DNA of 64,000 bases from Montifringilla adamsi (Eukaryota > Chordata > Aves > Passeriformes > Passeridae): assembly GCA_017590115.1 (NCBI GenBank), contig JAGGNK010003335.1:11098286-11162285 (forward strand), in the 5' to 3' direction. Position 1 is the stretch's first letter. The number at the start of each line of letters is the position of its first letter. Positions 22,323 through 57,286 of the stretch are shown piece after piece. The position numbers and the translations under genes are program-made. Under the pieces are notes generated by a model. It was not told the DNA's origin. It was given only the letters and a program-made list of their open reading frames with translations, and did not search any database.

Positions 22323-25300
22323 ACAAGCCTGGCTGCAAAATAGGCTGATTTGTTTTCATTTGTAAGCAATTTGCTGAATTCAGACAAGGATGCAGTTCCA
22401 TGCTGCAACTAAAACATTACTGCTTTGGAAAAGGTGATCTCATTCCTTCACCCCTATTCCTGCTTCCTCATCCCTCTCTCCTTTCTTCCCTCCCTGCTCC
22501 TCCAGCCTCTCACTGGCTGTGCAGCATTTTCTTGTCACTGCTTGTGCCACCACCATCAGACAATGGATTGCAAAGCAAAATGATGCAGCCCTAAACCCCA
22601 TAAAAACATCACTGCCAGCTTTTTTTGTTAAGTTTTCAGCTTTTCTAATGAGTTTACACACTGTGCTGTGTGCCCTGTGAGCATCAGGGAGAGCTTTTGA
22701 GAGAGGAGCATGCATAGGCAGAAGGAAAGGAGAAGGCTGGGAACATGGGGTGGGGAATTGTCCTCTCCATTTGTGTGACAGAAAGCTCTTATCTTGTCTC
22801 AAATCATCTTGTTACATCATACTCTGAAAGACAGGCAAGGAATAAAAATCATCACCTCCAGAGATGTGTGAGATAACACGTGTAGTAGGAGGTACCAGCA
22901 CACCTTTGGTTTTTTTGGACTTTCCAGACTTTGATTTCACATTCTTTTTACAGGAGCTGAGCTTGATTCTCTAGTGCCTTGCACTCAGTGAACCATGCAG
23001 CAAGGATGTAAAATGCTGTGACTTCAAACAGGAGCAGACAGAGATAGCCAAGCTCTTGTTTTTTCCTCGATCTCTGTGATCTCCTTGACTCATTTTCTCT
23101 ATGATGGTGGCCAAGACAGAGGGGATATAACATCAGTCTTGTTCTTGGTGGCAGGGCTGCTTCTCAGAAGACCCATGGATGACCCTTTGCAGCCCACAGG
23201 GAGCTGCTGACACTGCTCCTTACAGTGCTTCTAAATGAGAAATTAAGGATTATGGGGAATGTCAAGTGTAACACTCTACAGTTTGCGTCCTGCTCCATTC
23301 AAGCTCTTTTCTGAAATCAGGGCACTATCCAGTACAAGTCCACGACTGGTAATGAAGCACAATTCCTACATCATCTCCAGCTTGTGGGAATGAACTTGGA
23401 CACTCCTTCAGCAGATGGTGAAGCAGTACCATGATATTCTCTGTCTCAAAGGCTCAACATCTTAATTTACAGCTTTGGTTAAGTTTATTTTCATTTTCTT
23501 CATAACTAATTTTATGCAAATTGGCATGTTTCAGTAGCAAGCACTCCAGTTCTGTTAATTCAGCAGCAGTGTGTACAGTGTGTGCCATTGCAGTATGCTG
23601 TTATTTTAGCAGAACTGGAATCCAAACATTGTACAAGCACAGTAAATATAAACCCCATTTTCAAGCATGCTCTTAGAACAGTGCTGCTCTCTTCTGTGCT
23701 ACAACAGATTTCTTTCATTTCTTGCTGCTATTGCAATCTAAATAACAAACAAATAAATAAATAAGTAAATGTCATGTTGTCTGAAAAACAACCCCAAAGT
23801 CAAACTCAGTTCCAGTCTCTTGTTAGGGTGTAGGTTAGGGTTATATCTTATAGCCTGCTCAAGCAATGAGCTCAGGAATTTCCTTTTTTGGTGATTGTTA
23901 CAGGCTTTGTTGCAGGATATACCAGGGAGGAGGGCGAGAGAAAAGGAGCCTGCTGGGGGTGAAGGAGACTTAACCAAGCTTTATGTCTCCATCTGCTGTG
24001 GTTGATTCCCATCTCCCTGTCTCCTGCTGTGGCTTTGGGAGTAAATGCATTTGCAGTGCAGTGCTGTGCAACCTTTTCTTCATGACTCCTCAGACTAAAA
24101 TATCAGCTGCAGCCTACTGGCACACCTGCTAATGTACGAAAGGAGTTTATTGTTCCCATCATGTGAAAACTGGGGCACAACACAGTGCAGTGCACGACAG
24201 CTGAACTCTTTCTTGCTCTACAGCCTGTTATCAAACACATTCAAAGCTCAAAACAGAGCTTTCATGGTTATTTAGCAATAAAACCGGTATCTCAGTACTG
24301 TTAGGAACCTGATAGGGCTCAAAATCCAGGCATGCTTTGATGGAATCACCCAGCACTCCTTCCTATGTTCATAGTCATAGTATTGTCTCTGGAAGCAGCC
24401 CCCCAACCTGATTTTTAAGCCAGACATTAATGCTGGGTGTTTTCTTGTTCACATGCCCATTGTAACTACTTATTCAAACATGTAAATATAAAAAAATGCA
24501 TCTGCATGGAACATCCTGCCCAGCCATCAGTGACCTGGGTATGGCAAACGTGTCAATTTGCCAGGGTAAACCCTGGGACCTGCAGCACCTTCTGCCAGCA
24601 GTGCAAGTCCCACCTTTGTCTTCAGAGGGAGACAGAAGCAGACAGGACCCGTGATAGCCAGGCACTGATAAAAGGAGCTGGAACAAAATCCCAGTTTGGG
24701 TGTGACTCCCATGAAATGAGGCTTTCCTTTCTGCATTTTTGCCTGAGAGAGAACAGCTGAGGAAAGGATTAATTGTCCCTTCGTCACAGAAGAGCCTGTC
24801 CTAACCCTGTGCAAGTTCTCCAGTATAAAACATGTTATCTATGTTACTGCCAGTCCTGGGAGTTATTCACTTCACAAATGATGGATATTTCACTACATCC
24901 TCCCAGCAGATGCTCAGAACAAGGCATCCCCTTTCTGAGGGCTCCCAAACAGTTCATAGGAGGATCTGGCTCTGCTTCTACAACTCCCTGGGTCACTGGA
25001 GCAGTGTGAGGGGATTCAAAGGTGCAGTTGTAAGACCTCGAGGAAAGCTGGATGCAGCTGGCTCATAAAGACCAGGCTAATTCTTCCCTTTTTCTGCAGC
25101 TTTCTGTCTTGTGCTCTGGGTCCACTGGAGCTGTGTTTATTGGGGTGATAATGACCTGCTAAAGAAGCAGGATAGCTGGGCAACCTAAATAAGAGTTTCT
25201 CACACTTTAAGCTAAGTAGCAAAATGGGTTGAATTATGGAGGTTTAGAAGTTGAGTAACAATCATCATATTGAGCAGCTGATGTAAAGGAAGAGCTGGCT

Positions 25301-26209
25301 CCCAGGCAGCAAACCTGACCCAAATATTGCACATGATGGAAGGATATAGGTCAATTTATGGGAGTAAAGAGAAAGCTGCAGCCTTCCGGACTGGTTTTTT
25401 TTACAGAAACAAAAATTACCTATATTTAACTTCATAAATTTCTCTGCCGCCTTCAGGACATAAACCTTGGTATCAGAGCAGGATGTGCGGGTGGGGAGAT
25501 TTTCACAGTCTGCAGTAATCAAAGTGAGAGCTGCATAATCTGGGTAAAACCCCTATGGAAAAAATCCAATCCATAAAATAACTTTTTTTTTTTTTTTTTT
25601 TTTTTTTAACCAGAAATAAAGCAGTTTGCAGGAGGTTGCAAGGAAATAACAAAGGTGATTGAAAGAAATAAAATCCATTGAGGCTACAGTTGATAAGAAC
25701 TTTGTCTACAACCTCAACTTGCCCAGCACAGAGAAGTATTTAGAGCACACAGCAGCTCAAACTTCAATCTGAATAATTTAAAATATTTCAGATTTTCCTG
25801 CATATGGACAGAAAAGTGTCAAAGGGTACATGGTAGCAACCTTTATAAAAGCACTGAAGCAGAGAAGATGTAGAATACCTGAAAAATTCATCACCCCTCA
25901 TCATGAAGTTTAGTCTTACAGTAGTTTTAAGATATTCAGGACAGTTATGTTTAATTCTGCTCTACAAAAGATACAGAATTTCTGTACCTTGAAATATCAA
26001 GTGCTGTCAAAATTCTTGGAAGGAGTGTTCAGTGTAAAAGTGTACCATCCTACAAGGTCAGGTTCCAGAAATGAGGTACTTGTGGTAGTGGGGTATTCCA
26101 GCCCTCCTGAGGAGCCCTTTCAGTAGTTCGTGTCTAGAGCTCTGCAGAGACCCTCACACATTCCAGCTCTGCAGCCAGCTTGGTCCCAGGCAAGTGGTGC
26201 ATTTCTACC

Positions 26210-26212
<3 letters not shown>

Positions 26213-26245
<33 letters not shown>
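26213..26245. repeat. (TA)n microsatellite
   Basis: About 16 perfect AT units. Confidence 0.95.
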
Positions 26246-26246
<1 letters not shown>

Positions 26247-28625
26247 TTCCTATACATAAGTGCATGGAATATATCCTACTAAACTGTAGAAGGGTCCTGA
26301 AGCACTTCAATGCCTGAGGCTTTCTTTATAAGGGTTATAACCCTTTTCCACCCAGATGGATAATGACAAATGTCTAGAAAGGAGCAAAGAATGTTAGTTT
26401 AAAATCAGTCGGGAAATAATGATCTTTGAAATTTAATACATTTAAACACATTACTCTCTCCTAAATTTGCATTAAATATAAATGCAATTCTTAAACCATA
26501 TGTTTTTTTTGTTTATACGTGTCAACCTGGCTATACATTCTTTAGACTTAGCATTCCTTTCTGGTTTTGGCTTGCTACACTCAAACATTTGTGAGTTTGC
26601 TATGAATGGGGTTTGGAATTATAGTGAAAAAAGAAAAATGAAGGGGTACATCTCTGGCAAGAGTGATACAAAGATACATCAGCCACTGCTTTCCTCCCCA
26701 CTTCAGCAGAGTTATCAGCTGATAAAGCTATTGCAAAACAGAACTAGTTAGCAGCTCTCACTGAAACCAGCACCCATGTTTATATGAAATCTATGTTAGT
26801 ATCAAATCCCATGTTTAACCGAATCTGGCTGTGTTGACTTGTTTCCTTGCTCAGGGTCATTAATATTTTCCCTGTTTACCCTCTTAGCTGGCCCACCTTC
26901 ACATAAAACCATGGAATACTCAGAGTCATTCCTGATCTTGCCTGTTCAGTCCTGCTAGTTCTTATACTCTGGGCCAGAATCTGTCATTATTTTCTTGCAG
27001 TTATTGTCGTATTTTCTTGTGCATCTTTCTGCATGTGTTGTATCAGTCTGTATTCTCAGTTTGTCCTTGTTTCTCTCTTCCCTGTTTTTCCTGGCCTCTC
27101 GCAGCCCTTCCTGCCAGCCATGGTGTCACATCATGCCACGTTTACACCAAATCCAGTGCAGTTGCCAAGCCCCTTATCTGTGTATTTGATCAAATTGCTC
27201 CTTCTCCGTGCCCCTCTGAGAACTCATCTCTTATCTCATGAACAAATCAAGCTGCCAGTCACTATGTTCAAAGAATTTCTTAGCTCTCCCCCCACTACTC
27301 ACCACCTTGGTTAATCTTCTCTTCCCCCACATCCTCCATCTCCAGCAGCACCTCTCTTCTCAGAGGTTTACGTGCCGGCTTCTCAACTCTGCTGTCCTGC
27401 ACTCCTTCTTCTGTACAGCTGCAAGGTCACACCCTTGTATTTCTATTTATATTCAATTTTCTGATAAGACAACGTGTACATCTCAGCCAGCAGATTGCAA
27501 ACCGCTTTGGCCCAAGCTGCAAAGATTTTTCACCAAGTCCTCAATACCCTACATTTAGTGTGAAGGGGAGATTAGAAAGACTCATAGTCCTAAGCAAGTG
27601 TTACTAGCTAAAAATGCAATGCTGTTAAAAATTATCATTATAAACTCAGCTATACTGACTCAAGTGAAATATTTGTTGATCAAGACCCTTTTTGAGGGTA
27701 ATACACTGTTGCAGGCACGGTGAAATCCCTACGTTTATCAGGGCATTCTAGTGCACATGTTTTGATTGATTAATTACAAGAAAGGATCTCGGAGCATAAT
27801 TTAAACAAATTCTCAAGCATAAGAAAATTTATGAGCACACAAAAGTGGTCCTCTATTTTGGAGGTGCAAAGTCTGGAATTTATCCAAATAGCTGCTGCTT
27901 ACAGAGGGCTCAATTCCAGAAAACTCACATCAAACTCTGCATATTTTGTACAAGTGTGCTATGTGAGGCAGACTGGCTTGTAGAAGAATTGGGAAATTTG
28001 ACCGTAGCATTTATCCTAATCTACAAATAGGTATGAAATCCCCCTTGACAGCAATGATGCTTTTTTTGGGAGATCACACACTTGTGTCATCTGACCACAA
28101 GAGTTTCTTGGTGCTCAGTCACTAGGCTGAGAAATGAAGTACAGATTTACTGGACTTCAACATGACAAATGTTACAATATCTGCTGCATCTTGTCTTCAG
28201 CAAGGCCACCATTTTTTTTTTTTTAATTTTTATTTTTATTTCTATATCTACATAGGCTTCAGCTGGGAACAGCTTCAGTTTGGTCTCGTTTCTGTCCTAT
28301 GACTCTGCATTGTCTTAAGCAAAGTGTCTACAAATCTGTACATTAAGTGCTATATTTAAATTGTACTTTTATGGAAAATGCACATTCTTAATTAGCATTG
28401 AACAGGACACTTACCCTGTACATCATGTTGGGTGCATGCATTTATAACTGTATTTACCAGATGAGCCAGTAAGAGACAGATGCTTAATCATGCCACACCC
28501 CTTTAATTTATCCTTAATCATTGATTCACATCTACTTCATGTCCCTCAAGTGTTATTTTTTTCCACAACATTTACCTTAGCGTACATTTCAATGTGTGCT
28601 GTTCACCTTATGGCTTCAGAGAGGA

Positions 28626-28675
28626 TGTGGTTATGGTCTGACAGAAAGGAAGTTTTGCTGTAGATGGGAAGATAA
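28626..28675 (+). promoter_or_regulatory. ITK: Candidate ITK proximal promoter motif cluster
   Basis: Within 50 bp are TGTGGTTA (RUNX type, 28626), AGGAAGT (ETS type, 28647) and AGATAA (GATA type, 28670), about 140-190 bp upstream of the likely start codon. RUNX, ETS and GATA3 are the usual T-cell factors. Short motifs occur by chance, so this is inference. Confidence 0.35.
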
Positions 28676-28813
28676 AGCTCAAAAGCACCTACGCTGCCTC
28701 TTGAACACTTTTTTTTCCTAAATTAACTGTCTTCTTTCTCGTGTTTCTTTCTTTGACGGTGAGCACAGCACAGAGTTCCCATGTCCTGGGAAACAAACAT
28801 TCTTGGCTCAGCC

Positions 28814-52386
<23,573 letters not shown>

Positions 52387-54430
52387 TCATGGCACTGCGT
52401 GCTCAGCACAGCCAAGAGAGTCCTGAGGAGAGAGAAGGCTGGATTTTCCCTAACAAAGCATTAACAGAACACCATAAACACTTGCCATATGCCTGGGGAG
52501 AAGGAGAGGGCAGAGGCTGGTACTTCCAGACAGACAAGATATCCCCAGGCTTTCCAGAGCCTAGACAGACACAGGCTTTGGTTTGGCCAAGAGTGTGGTT
52601 TGCATCTTAAAACCAGAAGTGACTATTGAGCACGGAGTCCTGAACCACACAGTCCAGCAAGGGTGTTTCTCCTGAAGAGACAGCCTCAAAATCTAGAGAT
52701 CTGACATTGCTGTTATAACTCTGTGAACTCCCAAATGAAGGTCTTCCCTGGAGGGAGATTAAAAAAAGTCTTTCTTTAACTGAGGAGCAATGTTTAGACA
52801 TTTCCCCAGCTCTCTAATTCAGAGTGGGCTGGACCTGAAAGCTCTGAACAGGAATAAGCCTGGGGGACACAGAAGCAGGCTGGATTCAGTGACTGCATTT
52901 CTGATGCTGGTATTTCAAGGTGGTTTTGTTTTCCCTTTGCATGATTTTCCCTGCAACTGTGGCATAACAGGAACAGGATTTGGATACCTGGTAAGCTGAA
53001 GTGGTGTCTGTGTGTGCTCACGAGTTTGTGAGGGAGGAAGAGAAAAAGAAATGTATGTGCTGAAGAGTCTTGAAACTCTCTCAAATTGCATTGTACAGTG
53101 AGTGGGAAAATGGGACTCTGATGCAAATGAAGACATTCTTGGAGGGAGGAAGTCAAAGCTGAATGTTTATATTGATTTTTTTCTTCAGTCTTTCTACATC
53201 AGAAGATTAACGTGTGACCTCCACCCAAATTCTTTGAACAAAGTATGGAGGAGTGAGCAGTGCAGAGTGTTATGTGTCCACAGTCCAGGACAAGACAGAG
53301 TCCCAGGATCTGATTACCTGTGAAAGGTACAGGAATCTGCCCCTGAACTGGTGTATTGGGCAGGAAGGAGCCAGAGGGCTCAGGGGAGAGCCAGGATGAG
53401 AAAACATGCAGAGTATGTGCTCAGTGCACCAGTGATCATGAGAACTTTAAAAAGTAACAGAATCACCGCAAGACTTCTCCATCTCTTCTGTGAACAAAGG
53501 CACTGACCAAAAAAAAAGTCCAGTGTGAATGGCATGCCTGGGTTCTTCCTCCTCAAGGAGTTCCACATTATATAGTGACAGCAGAAGGTGTAAACAAAAT
53601 CCATCTCCTGGTATTTCCATTAAAATCTGTGGTTTACTGCAAGACAGAGACACTGTTTTGACATAACTGACTTCAAACCCAAAGAGTGGGTGTTGGTGTC
53701 CTGCAGAATTTGTAAATAAGACCAGGACTTTTAGCTAAGCATTAACAATCACTAGGGAAGTCAAGAGGGCTCACAGATGATATGTGCAGACATGCAATGT
53801 GTATTTTTGATGCTTCTCTGTTTGGGCAGGTGAGAGCACGAGGAAACCTTACACGACAGCAGCTTACAAAAGCTCTGAAATGCAAACTTCCAGCAGCAAC
53901 CTCCTGTCTTTACACAAGTCAGGTTCAAATATGTTTGCCAACAAAAATGGAACAAGGAAATAATGTAATCCCATGATCTCACATATCCTGTGTCAAATTA
54001 TTTCTTCATAGAAGGAGGCTTAATTTTTGGTATTTTTCAAGCTCCTTGTTCTAGGGTGGCTTGTAGGAGCCAGAATATCTTTTCAGGCACGTGGAAATGG
54101 GCAAGGCATCAGTTCCTGCCTTACACATCTCCCCACACTGTGACAGGGGTGTCTACAGGCTCACAAAGTTTCAGCTCACTGCCCCCACCATCCTTGAAGG
54201 ACCCAGGGGTCTGCTGAGCATGAGGACATTGCTATTAAGGAGCAGCAACATTGCTCTGTTAGGTGACATTTCTGAGGTTATGTTTATATTTGGATAAGTG
54301 TAATATTTATTAGCTAGAGTGGGTTGCACAAAATATTATTGTGATTGTTTATGTTCAGTTTTATTTTGCAGTCTTTCTATGCACACAATGTGAACTTTTA
54401 CAAACAATAAAATTGCTGAGTCCCAACTGT
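52387..54430 (+). other. ITK: Likely ITK 3' UTR
   Basis: About 2 kb without recognised exons, ending near the first good AATAAA signal. Mammalian ITK also has a 3' UTR of about this length, which supports but does not prove the extent. Confidence 0.5.
54406..54411 (+). terminator. ITK: Candidate ITK poly(A) signal
   Basis: AATAAA in ACAAACAATAAAATTGC, about 2.0 kb past the ITK stop, followed by T-rich sequence. Confidence 0.55.
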
Positions 54431-56830
54431 GACTTTCACTATGTGTGAGCAAAACTGCAAAAACCATGCACCTATAATCAAATACCCTCCACCAAGATGC
54501 AAACAGGCATCTTCTGGCTTTCTGAAATATCTTTGTTCCCCAGAACTGTGGTTGTGGGGTTACACAATGTGATGGGTTTATGGGAGTAGGAAGCATTCAG
54601 AATGTCTGCAAATATGGTAATTTATTATACAGACACCAGATTTTTAGGTCTAAATATCCATTATGGTGGCTTTAAATTCTCTGAATCTTCATAAAATTGG
54701 TGGTGGTAATATCTGAGTGCTCCCAGAGGGTGTTTCCCCATAATTTACAGGACACCTCAGGAATCTCAAAAGGGCACTGCCAGAGTGGGATAGCTGCATG
54801 ATAACAATGCACTCTAACAAAGTCTTCCCTCACCTCAGCAGTATCTAAGGCAAGTTTAGCTGGGTGCCCTTCACGTGGCTTGACCAGATCCGTTCCCCAC
54901 AAAGCAGAGGTGAGAATATCAGTCTCCCACTGCAAAGTGAGTCACCTTTCTCTGAACACCCCTTCCTTGCTTCTCTAGAAAGCATTTCACACGTGCTGAA
55001 TGTTTAACACAGGTCTGCCTGGCTGTGTCTCACCAGGGTGGGAGGTTGTGCCTGTCCCTCCTTTTCCCCGCTGGTTATCCCAGGTGGGTGCAGGGCTCTG
55101 CACACTTGGCTGGAGCCAGGGCTCAGAGCTGTGTCCCAGCGTGTCCCCAAGCTGCTGCTGAGATGGCCAGGCACAGGCACAGCCAGGCTGGAGCCCCTGC
55201 TAGCAAAAGCAGTCAAGCAGGAACCTCATCTAGAAAGAGCAGCTGATGCTTCTCAGTGGGGACCAGGGACTGCAGCATGGCAGCATTAACCATGAAAAGC
55301 TCTTTTTTGGGCATAGGTCAGTCCCCCTGCGGATGTGGGTGTTGTTCCAGTGCACAATTACCTTAAAATCAGGTAGGCCTGAAAAAAAATCTAGAATTAC
55401 CTGAAGTATTTTTCAATGAACGTGTTTTTATGTGATTGGTGTTGTCCCTCTCTGAACGCCTGTCAGCACAGCAGGATTCATGTGAATGGCTCTGCTGAAG
55501 CTCACCTGGCAGCCAGCACAAATTCATGTGTGTTCCTGTGTTCAGCTCACTCCACCACCGTGTTCTCTCCTCTGCACACACTGATGCACACACTGCTGCT
55601 GTAGCTGCCTGGGGCTGCCCCTTGCTGTCATTGTCCCAGCCTGCAGGGAGATCTGCAGTACAAATGCAGCGAAGCTCATTCTATCCTTCTACTAGCTAAG
55701 ACAACATGAAGCAGAAAATTAAAATAGTATCATAACATTCATGGAATTCCCATCACACTGAGCCTGGCTGATAATGGGACCAGATTAAACTGTGCAAAAA
55801 AAGTCCACAGCAGACTTTTCTGCCAGATTTCTTGAACTAACCTTCACACACAGCCTCAGAATGATATTTGCTGTTAAATCTTTTGTGTCTGCAGTAACAA
55901 TGATCACCTACTGATTTTTTTCTGACAAGTATTAAATAGTAAAAAGGGGAATGATGCCTACAATGTGTTCTAGTCAAGGGTGAGATAGAGTTGTAGATAT
56001 CACAGAATCATAGAATAGTTTGGATTGGAAGTGACCTTTAAAGGTCACCTAGTTCAAGCCCCAAAGAAGAAATGCTATGCAGAGAAAGGTTCTATGCCCA
56101 GAGATTTATTGATACATTTTTTCAGGTGTGGTCCTGTCCTTTAAAACAAAGCTAGTTCCTAAGACTGTTCTGCTGCTTTTCTAGTTTGCAGACCCCAGTG
56201 CCTTCAGCCCATGGCATCCATTCAATTTACAGCAGCAGCTGTGCAGTGTAAACCTGGTGTCCAGGCTTCCCCACAGAGCCAACAGACACCCACAGGAAGC
56301 AAGCTCAGCCCCACACCTTCATGGACAACAGCAGCAGCCTCTGAGGAACTGCAGGGGTCTCTCAAATCCAGGGAAGGCCAGGTAGCAATCTGATTCTGGC
56401 ATAGGCTCGTGCTAAGGAAAGGGACACTGTCAGGGACACCACAGAAATACACCTAGACCTGTATCTAGACTTTTGTCGATCCTTGGGTATCCACCAGTGT
56501 CTTTCAACAAGCAAGACAGCTCCATACAGGGTTTGTATCAGTCACAATGAGGCAGTGAGCTCTGAAAGCTGTGAGTTTGGATTTCACACTACATCTGAAG
56601 AGCTGTCTTAGAGCTTTAAACAGAAGTAAAAGCAGGACTGGAAACTTGTCCCTGAAAAAAAAGCCAGATGCCCAAAATGCCACAAGGAAGACCTTTCAGA
56701 TGCAGTGCTGACTCAGAAAAGGATTGGAGCTCTGAGTGAAGGCGCTGTCTTCAGGTTTTGATCCCCAACACGCTCATCATCCGAGGCTCTGTATGTTCTC
56801 TAGATGTATATGTATTCTGCCACCAGGGCG
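54431..56830. other. Intergenic region between ITK and CYFIP2
   Basis: No gene recognised. It contains one short CR1 tail fragment and rises in G+C towards the CYFIP2 CpG island. Confidence 0.5.
55998..56065 (-). mobile_element. CR1 LINE 3'-tail fragment
   Basis: ATCACAGAATCATAGAATAG followed by TTTGGATTGGAAGTGACCTT, the complement of a CR1 3' end, truncated soon after. Confidence 0.85.
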
Positions 56831-57149
56831 TTTGTTAAGATGGTAGGTGACGCCTATCAATGGTCCTCCGAGGGGCACAGGGGCTGAACACCCGCGACAC
56901 AGCGAGTCCAGCAGCAGCGAGATGGAGCATCCCAGCCTGGTCCTGCTTCCTCGGGGACCCACACCCGCTGTGCCAGCATCGAGCTTCCAGGGGCTGCTGC
57001 AGCCGCCCCCTGCCCTCTCCCCTCCGTGCCCCGGGGGTGCTGGCGGCCTTCCCCTCCCCGCCGGGAGCCGCCGGCGCCGCTCTGCCGCCAGCCCGGAGCT
57101 CCGCGCCGCGGGGGGAACGCGGCCCCCGGCCGGGAGCGGGGGCAGAGCC

Positions 57150-57286
57150 GCGGCCCCCTGGCCGGCGGAGAGAGAGAGCCGCGGAAGTGCACTTGCTGCA
57201 GCCATTTCCTGCTCTTTGTGCGGGCGGCGCGGAGCATCCCCCGCGGAGCATCCCGCGGCGCCGGGCAGCGCACCCGCGGAGCGCAG
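57150..57286 (+). other. CYFIP2: Likely CYFIP2 noncoding exon 1
   Basis: The sequence GCGGAGCGCAG|GTGAGC at 57286 is a strong donor inside the CpG island, and the first coding exon downstream has 5' UTR sequence before its ATG, so an upstream noncoding exon is required. The GCAGCCATTTCCTGC stretch at about 57197 offers YY1/ETS-like sites near a possible start site. The 5' end is a guess. Confidence 0.5.

Larger units (their letters stand above)
21706..28600. other. Intergenic region between MED7 and ITK
   Basis: No coding exon, RNA gene or long open frame is recognised. In mammals the single-coding-exon gene FAM71B/GARIN3 lies here; its long open frame of several hundred residues is not present. 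The region has a 51-bp tandem repeat, a (TA)n run and poly-T tracts. Confidence 0.6.

Noticed and set aside
23822..23845. Telomere-like TTAGGG motifs
   Set aside because: Only two motifs, separated by unrelated bases; not an interstitial telomere array.
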